DNA of 64,000 bases from VFKU01 sp964620045 (lineage in GTDB: Bacteria; Hydrogenedentota; Hydrogenedentia; Hydrogenedentales; GCA-2746185). The position numbers and the translations under genes were made by a program. The notes under the pieces are model-generated. The model was not told the origin of the DNA and made no database searches. It was given only the letters and a program-made list of their open reading frames with translations. The DNA is taken from assembly GCA_964620045.1 (NCBI GenBank), contig CAZUJL010000002.1, positions 1 to 64,000 of the forward strand, written 5' to 3'. Positions 33,164 through 40,320 of this stretch are shown piece after piece (position 1 is the first letter of the stretch; each line of letters opens with the position of its first letter).

Positions 33164-34228
33164 TTACGACAGACCCGACTTCATCTCGGGCACGGATTCG
33201 ATCAGTTTCTTGATTACGTCTTCGACCGTCACATGGTCGGCCTCTGCGCGGAAATTCGTCAGGATGCGGTGGCGCAGCACGGGCCCGGCGACGGCCTTAA
33301 TGTCGCCCGTGGACACGTGGTAGCGCCCCTGCAACAGCGCGCGCGCCTTGGCGCCGAGCAATAGGTTTTGCGTCGCGCGCGTGCCCGCGCCCCAGCTCAC
33401 CCAGTTCTTCACGAAGTCGGGCGCGGCCGCGTGATCAGGCCGGGTCGCGTGCGTAAGGCGCACGGCGTAACGCGCGACGGGATCCGCCACCGGCACGAGC
33501 CGCACGAGGCGCTGGAACTCAAGCATGTCCGTCGCCGTGAACGCGCGTTCGACGGTTGGCGCGGCGGCCGAGGTCGTGCGCGTGGCGACTTGCAGCTCTT
33601 CGTCCTCGCTCAGGTAGCCGATAAGCACGTTGAACATGAAGCGGTCGAGCTGCGCTTCGGGCAGCGGATACGTGCCTTCGAGTTCGATAGGGTTCTGCGT
33701 CGCAAGCACATAGAACGGCTGCGAGAGCGGGCGCAGCACGCCGCCCACGGTCACCTGACGCTCTTCCATCGCTTCGAGCAGCGCGGCCTGCGTTTTTGGC
33801 GGTGTGCGGTTGATTTCGTCCGCCAGCAGAATGTTCGTGAAGATCGGGCCCTGGATATAGCGCAGCTCGCGATGCCCCGCGCGGTCCTCGTCGATGATTT
33901 CCGTGCCCGTGATGTCCGAAGGCATCAGATCCGGCGTGAACTGCACGCGCTTAAATTCAAGATCCAGGATCTGCGCAATCGTGCGGATCAGCAGCGTCTT
34001 CGCAAGGCCCGGCGCGCCCGTGATCAGGCAATGCCCGCCGGAGAAGATCACGATCAGCAGCTCTTCAACGACCTGTTTCTGGCCGATAATCACCTTGCTG
34101 ATCTGCGCGAGCATGCGCTCGCGGCCCGCCATCAGTTTATCGCGCGCTTCCTTTTCGAAAGGCGCAGGTGCCGCCGTTTCCGGTCCGCCGTTGGCCAGCG
34201 GTGCGTTCGCTTCGAGGTTTGCGTCCAA
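33164..34228 (-). CDS. MoxR-family AAA+ ATPase
   Basis: A 354-aa AAA+ ATPase of the MoxR group (AAA_3). Walker A is GAPGLAKT near residue 70, Walker B ILLADEINR near 135, with EAMEERQVTVGG (sensor/pre-sensor insert) and ATQNPIELEGTYPLPEAQLDRF (sensor 1 and Arg finger region) following. MoxR proteins work with VWA-domain partners as chaperone-like factors in maturing enzymes or envelope complexes. The only start with good spacing is TTG 34228 after AGGAAG; an internal Met at residue 33 would cut off the helix before the core. It is the central gene of this operon. Confidence 0.95.
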   Translation of the reverse strand: MDANLEANAPLANGGPETAAPAPFEKEARDKLMAGRERMLAQISKVIIGQKQVVEELLIVIFSGGHCLITGAPGLAKTLLIRTIAQILDLEFKRVQFTPDLMPSDITGTEIIDEDRAGHRELRYIQGPIFTNILLADEINRTPPKTQAALLEAMEERQVTVGGVLRPLSQPFYVLATQNPIELEGTYPLPEAQLDRFMFNVLIGYLSEDEELQVATRTTSAAAPTVERAFTATDMLEFQRLVRLVPVADPVARYAVRLTHATRPDHAAAPDFVKNWVSWGAGTRATQNLLLGAKARALLQGRYHVSTGDIKAVAGPVLRHRILTNFRAEADHVTVEDVIKKLIESVPEMKSGLS

Positions 34229-34275
34229 TTCACGTTCTTCCTGGTTGTGCGGGAGTCGCCCGCGACCGCGCCGCG

Positions 34276-35157
34276 CTAATGCGTCAGCGCATACACCACG
34301 ATGTTGATGCCCATCGGATAGGCCTTCTTCACCGACATCTCGTTAAAGTAATCCTCGCTAATGCCTTCGCGTTCCCAGCCGTCGCCCAAGTCGGTGTTGT
34401 GGCAGAAAATCGCCATCAACCGCCCACCGTTTTCTTTCTTGTCGAACACACCCTTGTAATGCACTTCGGCGGAGTCGTAGCCGCGCTCGCTCGTGCCGCC
34501 GCCGGTCTGTGTCCAGTGCCACGGATTCGGCACCTGTGGCTTTTCCTTGATCTCGAACACGCAACTGAACACGGGATGCGACATCGGCAGCTCGACCAGT
34601 GGATAGTCCAGCGGATCGAGCACGCGCGAGAATTGCGCTTCCCAGTTCAGCCACTCCGCCGTACCCCAGAAATCGTCCACCATCAGGAAACCGCCGCGCA
34701 GCAAGTAGTCGCGCAGGCCGGCGCATTCGTCCTCGGAAAACACGAGTTCGCCCGGTTCCACGATATAGACGAAGGGATAGTCGAAAAGCTCCGGATCCGT
34801 CGGCCGCACGATCGCGTGTTTGTACTGGCCGTACTCATCCGTGTTGACCTTGATCGTCGTCAACTGCGACAAGCGCCATGAAAAATTTTCGTCGCTGTCG
34901 GGATAGTCGATCGTCCAGCGCCCCCGCAGGTTGAACTGCGGGTCTTCGCCATAGCTGGTGTAGCGGATGCGCGCGAAGGTGAAGAAGTCCACCGAGAAGA
35001 TTTCGCGCGGGCCGCGCTGCTGGTCGCGGTATTCACGGCCCTGCCATTTGCGCGGATCGTGCTGCGCCTGCGCCTCGTCCGTCGGATCCGCGCACACGCA
35101 CACCGCCGCGCACAGCGCGAGCGCCGGCGTCAGCGAAAGCACGGACCGCCGGGTCAC
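34276..35157 (-). CDS. DUF4159 secreted protein
   Basis: A 293-aa protein with a signal peptide (VTRRSVLSLTPALALCAAVCVCA; the double Arg makes Tat export possible). DUF4159 features are visible: FTFARIRYTS near residue 50, LFDYPFVYIVEPGELVFSE near 125, LRGGFLMVDDFWG near 155 and NTDLGDGWEREG with YPMGINIVVYALTH at the end. DUF4159 proteins have a class I glutamine-amidotransferase-like/flavodoxin-like fold and accompany MoxR operons; their function is unknown. GTG 35157 overlaps the upstream TGA as GTGA, which decides the start; the open frame before it (35 codons) belongs to the preceding gene in another frame. Confidence 0.84.
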   Translation of the reverse strand: MTRRSVLSLTPALALCAAVCVCADPTDEAQAQHDPRKWQGREYRDQQRGPREIFSVDFFTFARIRYTSYGEDPQFNLRGRWTIDYPDSDENFSWRLSQLTTIKVNTDEYGQYKHAIVRPTDPELFDYPFVYIVEPGELVFSEDECAGLRDYLLRGGFLMVDDFWGTAEWLNWEAQFSRVLDPLDYPLVELPMSHPVFSCVFEIKEKPQVPNPWHWTQTGGGTSERGYDSAEVHYKGVFDKKENGGRLMAIFCHNTDLGDGWEREGISEDYFNEMSVKKAYPMGINIVVYALTH

Positions 35158-37853
35158 CGTCCGGCTCCGTTCTCGACGATGTCGAGCAACAACTGCTGGG
35201 CGTCCCAGAAATTTGGCGTGTCTTCGAGAATGCGCACGACCTCGGTCTTCGCGTTCGCCCACTGCTTGTCGTCGTGCAGAATCTGCGCGCGCTGCAGGCG
35301 GTATTCGGTAATGTTGCTCGGGTCGAGATGGATGAGCGTCGCGAGCGGATCGAGCGCCGCGGGCCCTTCGCCGCGCTTCATGCGCGCTTCGGCCAGCATG
35401 CGGTAGTAGGCCGGGTCGTAGGGGTCAATACCCAGCGCCCAGTCGGTCATTTCTTCGACGCGCGGCCAGTCGCCGCGCTCGTGGTAAATCTGCGCCAGCG
35501 CGCGGGTCGCTTCGAATTCCTGTGGCGACGAGGTGCGCAGCTTCTCCAGTGTCTCCACGAACTTCGCCTGATCGCCGCGCTGCTTGTACAGCATCGCGAG
35601 CTTCTGCAGCGGCGCGTTCTCGCCCTGATAATCCGGGAACAGATCGTAGGCGCGTTTCCACGCGGCCTCGGCGGCGGCATCGTCCCCGCGCGCCGTGGCT
35701 TCTTCGGCACCACGCAACGCATCCGTAAACGGCGACGGCGCGGGCGGCTTCGGCTTTGCAGGTTCCGACGTGCCTCCGCCGAGAAGGCTCTTCGCCAACT
35801 GCTGCAAGAAACCCTGCTTCGTGTCCGTCGGCTGCGGCAGGTTGTCGAAGGGTTTGAAGCGCGCCTCGAGGTGCGCGTGGAAATCCTTATCGAGCGTGTC
35901 GAAATCCAGCTTCGCGCCTTCGACCAGCGCCGCCTCGGCGTTCTTGCCGTCCGCGATCGCGGCGAGCGCATGCACCATCGCGTCGAGTCCGTACTTTTTC
36001 GTGTAGAAGTCCACGAACTCGCCGGCAATGAAGTAGCCATACATCAGGTGGAATGCGGATTTCGGCTGCGTGAAATAGCCGTCGATCGCGCGCAGGCTCG
36101 GGATGCCTTCGGATTTCAGGATCGGCAGGTACTGCGGATCGAGGCGGTTGTGGAAGGCCTCGCCGCGTTCGGATTCTTCGTAGACCGAGATGCCTTCCGA
36201 GAGCCACCGCGGCATGCGGTTCTTCGTCTTCTGCAGCGTGATCACGTGTGCGAATTCATGCCACAGCACCGTGCGCCAGTTGCTCGATCCTTTCGGCCGC
36301 ACGCTCGGCGTGTCCATCGTCACGAGTTTGCCGAAGCAAATCCCGAGGTGGCCCGCGTTGCCCGGCAGGCCCACCGAGCGCACCATGAAGTCGTCGTGGT
36401 TGTCGAACATTTCGATCAACACCGGCTTCTCGATATCGATCTGGTATTTCTTTTCGAAAATCGCGAGCGCTTCGTCGAGCAGATCCAGCGCCGGCTCCGC
36501 CATGATCGGCGCTTCCTTTTTCGGCAGCTTCAAAATGAACGCGCCGCGCTCGACCGTCTCAAACGTCTCCAGCGTGCCCATGAGCTGCAGCAGGTTGTAG
36601 AGCGGCACGTTGTATCGGTCCGCTTCGAAGGCGGCTTCGAGTTCCGGCTTGCCCTCTTCCTCGCGGCCCAACCGCATCAGATCGAGCGTGTACAGCGCCC
36701 GTGCTTCGTAGTCTTTCGGGTCAAGTTCCAGCGCCTTCGCCTGAAATTCCATGCCCTGCTGAAAGCGGTAGTGGCGTGATGCGAAGCGCCCGATCGTGCG
36801 GTAGACCTCAGAGCGGATAGGGTTGTATTCGAGCATCGCCTCGATGGTCTGGTTCATGCCGGCAAGGTCGTCGTTAAGGAACTGCGCCGCCGCTTTCAGC
36901 GAGCGGAACCGGTGGCTCACGGGATTGATATCGAGCTGTTTGTCGATGATTTCCATCGCCGCTGGGATGTCGAGTTTTTCCAGCGCACGCTCCGCCAGCA
37001 CGGCGTTGAGGCGCGGCTGATTCGGATTGATCTCCGCCAGCCGCTTGAGGACCTCTTCCGCGCGGCCGTCACTCGAACGCACGTACGTCTCGAGCAACCC
37101 CGCGAGTGCGTCCTGATTCTTCGGTTCCTTGTCGAGCGCCTTAACGTAGTACTCCTCGGCGATGTCGAATCCCTGCGCGCGAAATGCGAGATCGCCGGCG
37201 GCCACATCCACCACCGCGCCGAGATCGGGAAACACTTCGTAAGCCTGGCCGAAGTGCCCCGACAGCACCGTCTTCGGGTTCGTGCCCATCAGCTCCGCGA
37301 TGCGGCCCACCGCGGCGACGTTCTCGCTGCGCCGGCGGTAGTACCAGTCGCGCGAGCGCGTCTGCGAGGCCGCGCGCTGCATCCATTCGTCATAGGGCAA
37401 CGGCATCCCGCGATACTGATACATGAGCGCCAGCTCAAGACTGTAAGCTGGCTGCGGCTGGCGCCGTGCAACTTCCAGCATGTCCTCGATGGCTTCGTCC
37501 ACCTGACCCGTCAAAAAGCGAAGCTGCGCGCGGTCATAGCGAAGCTGGTTCGTGTTTATCCGCATCGGCTGCGGCGAGGTGGATGACGTGGAGGAGTCGA
37601 ACAGCGTGTTGATGGCGTCCAGCGCCGCGCGGTACTCGCCCTTTTCCCAAAGCGTTACATAGGTCTCGTCGAGCTGACGTTCATCGCTTACGCCGGAGGG
37701 CAGATTCAGGCGCGTGCGCGATTGCTCCTGGGCGGTGGTAGAAAGGATGGGGATGAGGGCTAATGCGAGCCCCAGCAGGGCGATACTCCGCTGCAGCCGG
37801 GGCAAGGGGCGGGCGACGGTAAAACGGGCCACACTTGAAGGCGAATCAGTCAA
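35154..37853 (-). CDS. TPR protein with HExxH gluzincin (peptidase MA-like) domain
   Basis: An 899-aa secreted or membrane-anchored protein. An N-terminal hydrophobic segment (SIALLGLALALIPILSTTAQ) is followed by TPR-like helical repeats (about 60-440), then a peptidase MA-like domain with WHEFAHVITLQ (zinc HExxH) near residue 530 and RWLSEGISVYEE (downstream Glu) near 550. A second TPR block (about 690-890) ends the protein. TTG 37853 has GGGAG at good spacing; GTG 37832 is the alternative and lacks a Shine-Dalgarno. It is the first gene of the MoxR operon, its stop overlapping the DUF4159 start. Proteolysis is predicted, not shown. Confidence 0.82.
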   Translation of the reverse strand: MTDSPSSVARFTVARPLPRLQRSIALLGLALALIPILSTTAQEQSRTRLNLPSGVSDERQLDETYVTLWEKGEYRAALDAINTLFDSSTSSTSPQPMRINTNQLRYDRAQLRFLTGQVDEAIEDMLEVARRQPQPAYSLELALMYQYRGMPLPYDEWMQRAASQTRSRDWYYRRRSENVAAVGRIAELMGTNPKTVLSGHFGQAYEVFPDLGAVVDVAAGDLAFRAQGFDIAEEYYVKALDKEPKNQDALAGLLETYVRSSDGRAEEVLKRLAEINPNQPRLNAVLAERALEKLDIPAAMEIIDKQLDINPVSHRFRSLKAAAQFLNDDLAGMNQTIEAMLEYNPIRSEVYRTIGRFASRHYRFQQGMEFQAKALELDPKDYEARALYTLDLMRLGREEEGKPELEAAFEADRYNVPLYNLLQLMGTLETFETVERGAFILKLPKKEAPIMAEPALDLLDEALAIFEKKYQIDIEKPVLIEMFDNHDDFMVRSVGLPGNAGHLGICFGKLVTMDTPSVRPKGSSNWRTVLWHEFAHVITLQKTKNRMPRWLSEGISVYEESERGEAFHNRLDPQYLPILKSEGIPSLRAIDGYFTQPKSAFHLMYGYFIAGEFVDFYTKKYGLDAMVHALAAIADGKNAEAALVEGAKLDFDTLDKDFHAHLEARFKPFDNLPQPTDTKQGFLQQLAKSLLGGGTSEPAKPKPPAPSPFTDALRGAEEATARGDDAAAEAAWKRAYDLFPDYQGENAPLQKLAMLYKQRGDQAKFVETLEKLRTSSPQEFEATRALAQIYHERGDWPRVEEMTDWALGIDPYDPAYYRMLAEARMKRGEGPAALDPLATLIHLDPSNITEYRLQRAQILHDDKQWANAKTEVVRILEDTPNFWDAQQLLLDIVENGAGR

Positions 37854-37980
37854 AGCTCACTCCCGGACCGGTCCGAGATCGGCTGGCCGGCCGCGCCCAA
37901 GACCACGCCCCCTTCCGCATAGGCTATAGTCGCACGATGCAGACAGGGATTCAACGATTGGAACCCCAAGTTAGATACAG

Positions 37981-38009
37981 TTGATTTCCTGGCCGATCGC
38001 TGAGATACT
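37981..38009 (+). promoter_or_regulatory. Candidate sigma-70 promoter for the acyl-CoA dehydrogenase gene
   Basis: TTGATT, a 17-base spacer and GATACT; each hexamer matches consensus at four of six positions. It sits in the 254-base divergent gap between the MoxR operon and this gene. A GTGGGGGACACC sequence shared with other gaps follows at once. No convincing promoter was found for the operon on the other strand. Confidence 0.4.
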
Positions 38010-38107
38010 TAGTGGGGGACACCGGTTACATCCGCCCACCGCGCGGACTTACCAGATTCCCGTCCTTCCCGCGCCGAGCGCGCGCAGCCTATGAGGGTAC
38101 CGGCACC

Positions 38108-39937
38108 ATGAGCGACAAACTGGTCGATCGGCGCGATATCTCATTCTTGCTATACGAACAATTTGATATCGAACAATTAACGAAGCATCCGTATCACGCC
38201 GATCACTCCCGCGAGACCTTTGATATGGCGCTCGACACCGCCTACAACCTCGCCCGGGAGCTCTTTTGGCCCTCGTTCCAGGAATTCGACCGCCAGGGTG
38301 TCCGCTTCGACGGCAAGAACACCAAGGCCCCCGACGCCATGCACAAGATCTGGGCGGCGGCCAAGGAAGGCGGCTGGTTCGCGCCCAGTTTCTCGTATGA
38401 ATACGGCGGCCAGCAGTTCCCGGTCGCCATCCAGCTCGCGACCACCTTCATGTTCATGGCCGGAAACTCATCGGCGTCGATGTACCTCGGCCAGGCGACC
38501 GGCGCGGGCCATCTGCTCGACAGCTTCGGCTCGAAGGCGCTCAAAGATATCTACATGTACAAGCTCTACTCCGGCGAGTGGGCGGGCACGATGGCGTTGA
38601 CCGAGCCGAACGCGGGAACCTCGCTCGGCGACATCACGACGACGGCCACGCCGGTGCCGGGCACCGACTACTACATCATCCGCGGCACAAAGCGGTTCAT
38701 TTCCTCCGGTGACCACGACCTCACGCCGAACATCATTCACCCGACGCTGGCGAAGATCCCCGGCGCGCCTCCGGGCGTGAAGGGCATCAGCCTTTTCGTC
38801 GTGCCGAAGTACCGCGTGAACGCGGACGGCTCCGTCGGCGAATTCAACGACGTGCAGACCGCCAGCGTCGAGCATAAGCTCGGGCTGAAGGGCCAGGCGA
38901 CGGCCGAGCTCAAGTTCGGCGAGAAAGACGCCTGCTACGGCTGGCTGCTCGGCGAGCCAAACAAAGGCCTGCAGTACATGTTCCAATTGATGAACGAAGC
39001 GCGCCTGTTCACGGGCCTGCAGGCGATCGCCGGCGCGTCCACGGCGTATCACTGCGCGCTGCAATACGCGCAGGAACGCATCCAGGGCCGCCCGGTCACC
39101 GAGCGCGACCCAACCACGCCGCAGGTGGCGATCATCCGCCATCCCGAAGTGCGCCGCATGCTGCTGAAGCAGAAGTCCACGGTCGAGGGCGTGCTCTCGC
39201 TGTTGCTCTACTGCGCGCAATTGTCCGATCGCCAGCGCGTCGCGGAGACGGACGAACAGAAGGCGCGCGCGCATCGCCTGATGGAAGTGCTCACGCCGGT
39301 GTGCAAGGCGTATGGCTCCGACGCGGCATATGAATCCGTGATGCTCGGCTTGCAGGTATTCGGCGGCGCGGGCTACATCGAAGAGTTCCCGCTCGCGCAG
39401 TTGCTGCGCGACAGCCGTGTGTTCTCGGTCTACGAAGGCACGAACGAAGTGCAGGCGATGGACCTTCTCGGCCGCAAAGTCGCCGCGAACGCGGGCGAAA
39501 ACCTGCGCGAGCTGATGGGCGAAATCGGCAAGACGCTCGAGCGCGCCGGCAAGTATCCGGAGCTCGAAGGCGTCGCCGCGCAGGTCTCCAAGGCGATGGA
39601 AGCGCTGCTCGATGTCACCATGCACCTCGGCGGCATCGGCATGAGCGGCAAGCACGAGGAATACATCAGCCACGCCACGCCGTACCTGCGCGCGTTCGCG
39701 CAACTCGTCGTGTCCTGGCAGTTCCTGTGGCAGAGCGTGGCCGCGTGCCGCGCGATTGCCGGCGGCAGCGACGATCCCTTCTACCGCGCGAAGATCGCCA
39801 CCGCGAAGTACTACATCGACACCCACGTGCCCAGCACGCTAATGATTTGCGAGCTGATCAAGTCCGGCAACGACACGGCCCTGAACTACAAGGAAGAATG
39901 GTTCACCGCCGAAGCGCTGCAGGCGGTCGGCAAGTAA
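38108..39937 (+). CDS. Acyl-CoA dehydrogenase (long form with C-terminal extension)
   Basis: A 609-aa flavoprotein that should oxidise an acyl-CoA to the 2,3-enoyl-CoA, passing electrons to an ETF. Seen: the FAD/substrate motif MALTEPNAGTSLGDI near residue 165, FISSGDHD near 200, FGGAGYIEEFPLAQLLRD near 420 and the catalytic-base region FSVYEGTNEVQAMDLLGRK near 445. At about 600 aa it matches the long acyl-CoA dehydrogenases with a C-terminal extension (the group containing DmdC-like enzymes) rather than the 380-aa type. ATG 38108 is chosen because the upstream frame is leader. A strong terminator follows. The substrate is unknown. Confidence 0.9.
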   Translation: MSDKLVDRRDISFLLYEQFDIEQLTKHPYHADHSRETFDMALDTAYNLARELFWPSFQEFDRQGVRFDGKNTKAPDAMHKIWAAAKEGGWFAPSFSYEYGGQQFPVAIQLATTFMFMAGNSSASMYLGQATGAGHLLDSFGSKALKDIYMYKLYSGEWAGTMALTEPNAGTSLGDITTTATPVPGTDYYIIRGTKRFISSGDHDLTPNIIHPTLAKIPGAPPGVKGISLFVVPKYRVNADGSVGEFNDVQTASVEHKLGLKGQATAELKFGEKDACYGWLLGEPNKGLQYMFQLMNEARLFTGLQAIAGASTAYHCALQYAQERIQGRPVTERDPTTPQVAIIRHPEVRRMLLKQKSTVEGVLSLLLYCAQLSDRQRVAETDEQKARAHRLMEVLTPVCKAYGSDAAYESVMLGLQVFGGAGYIEEFPLAQLLRDSRVFSVYEGTNEVQAMDLLGRKVAANAGENLRELMGEIGKTLERAGKYPELEGVAAQVSKAMEALLDVTMHLGGIGMSGKHEEYISHATPYLRAFAQLVVSWQFLWQSVAACRAIAGGSDDPFYRAKIATAKYYIDTHVPSTLMICELIKSGNDTALNYKEEWFTAEALQAVGK

Positions 39938-39946
39938 GGATTTGGT

Positions 39947-39976
39947 CTCACGCGGAGCCGCGGAGGTTCGCGGAGA
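39947..39976 (+). repeat. Left copy of a 30-base inverted repeat
   Basis: It begins CTCACGCGGAG and ends TCGCGGAGA. It matches the reverse complement of 40289-40318 at 27 of 30 positions. The two copies bracket a more AT-rich segment holding a terminator and a 58-codon gene. Confidence 0.85.
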
Positions 39977-40001
39977 ACTGCTGTAGAGTCACAGAAATTA
40001 G

Positions 40002-40046
40002 CGAAGGCAACGAAGAATAGAACTTCGTTGCCTTCGTTTTCGTTTG
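40002..40046 (+). terminator. Rho-independent terminator of the acyl-CoA dehydrogenase gene
   Basis: A perfect 14-base stem (CGAAGGCAACGAAG with CTTCGTTGCCTTCG) with a 7-base loop is followed by TTTTCGTTTG. It lies 65 bases past the dehydrogenase stop. The same hairpin could also act for the convergent 58-aa gene. Confidence 0.88.
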
Positions 40047-40083
40047 TTCGGTCAGAACGGTTTCCCGCATCTCGACTGCAGGG

Positions 40084-40260
40084 TCACCCTTGATTCAGCT
40101 TTTCTGCAATCCGTTGCATCGTCTCTGCTGCGGCAGTCTGCGCTTTCGCAATTCGGCTTAGTGAAGTTATGATGCTGAAAAATCCAAGCAGCAAGGCCAG
40201 GTAAAACAACCCAATTGAAAGTGGCAACAGCAATCCAATTGCAGATCCGAATTCATCCAT
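40084..40260 (-). CDS. Small 58-aa single-TM protein of unknown function
   Basis: Too short for ordinary gene calling, but well formed. ATG at 40260-40258 has GGAG at suitable spacing, and the stop is TGA at 40086-40084. The protein begins MDEFGSAIGLLLP. One TM helix (about residues 8-34, LSIGLFYLALLLGFFSII) is followed by a short polar amphipathic tail (SRIAKAQTAAAETMQRIAEK). It resembles other small membrane proteins with a cytoplasmic helix; I do not recognise a family. It lies in an AT-richer island between two inverted copies of a 30-base repeat, so it may have arrived with that element. Confidence 0.6.
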   Translation of the reverse strand: MDEFGSAIGLLLPLSIGLFYLALLLGFFSIITSLSRIAKAQTAAAETMQRIAEKLNQG

Positions 40261-40288
40261 TCGATTTGTTCTCCGTTGTTGACCCAGG

Positions 40289-40318
40289 TCTCCGCGATTC
40301 TCCGCGACTCCGCGTGAG
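40289..40318 (-). repeat. Right copy of the 30-base inverted repeat
   Basis: The reverse complement of 39947-39976 with three mismatches. It ends 2 bases before the stop codon of the penicillin acylase gene. Such CGCGGAG-rich repeats are dispersed in many environmental bacterial genomes (from memory, not checked). Confidence 0.85.
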
Positions 40319-40320
40319 GC

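Noticed and set aside
38012..38107. N-terminal extension of the acyl-CoA dehydrogenase
   Set aside because: It is leader sequence behind a promoter-like element and includes a dispersed GGGGGAC repeat; family similarity begins at 38108.
37854..38107. Promoter for the MoxR operon on the minus strand
   Set aside because: TTGAAT and TATAGC occur but with a 20-base spacer; not good enough to list.
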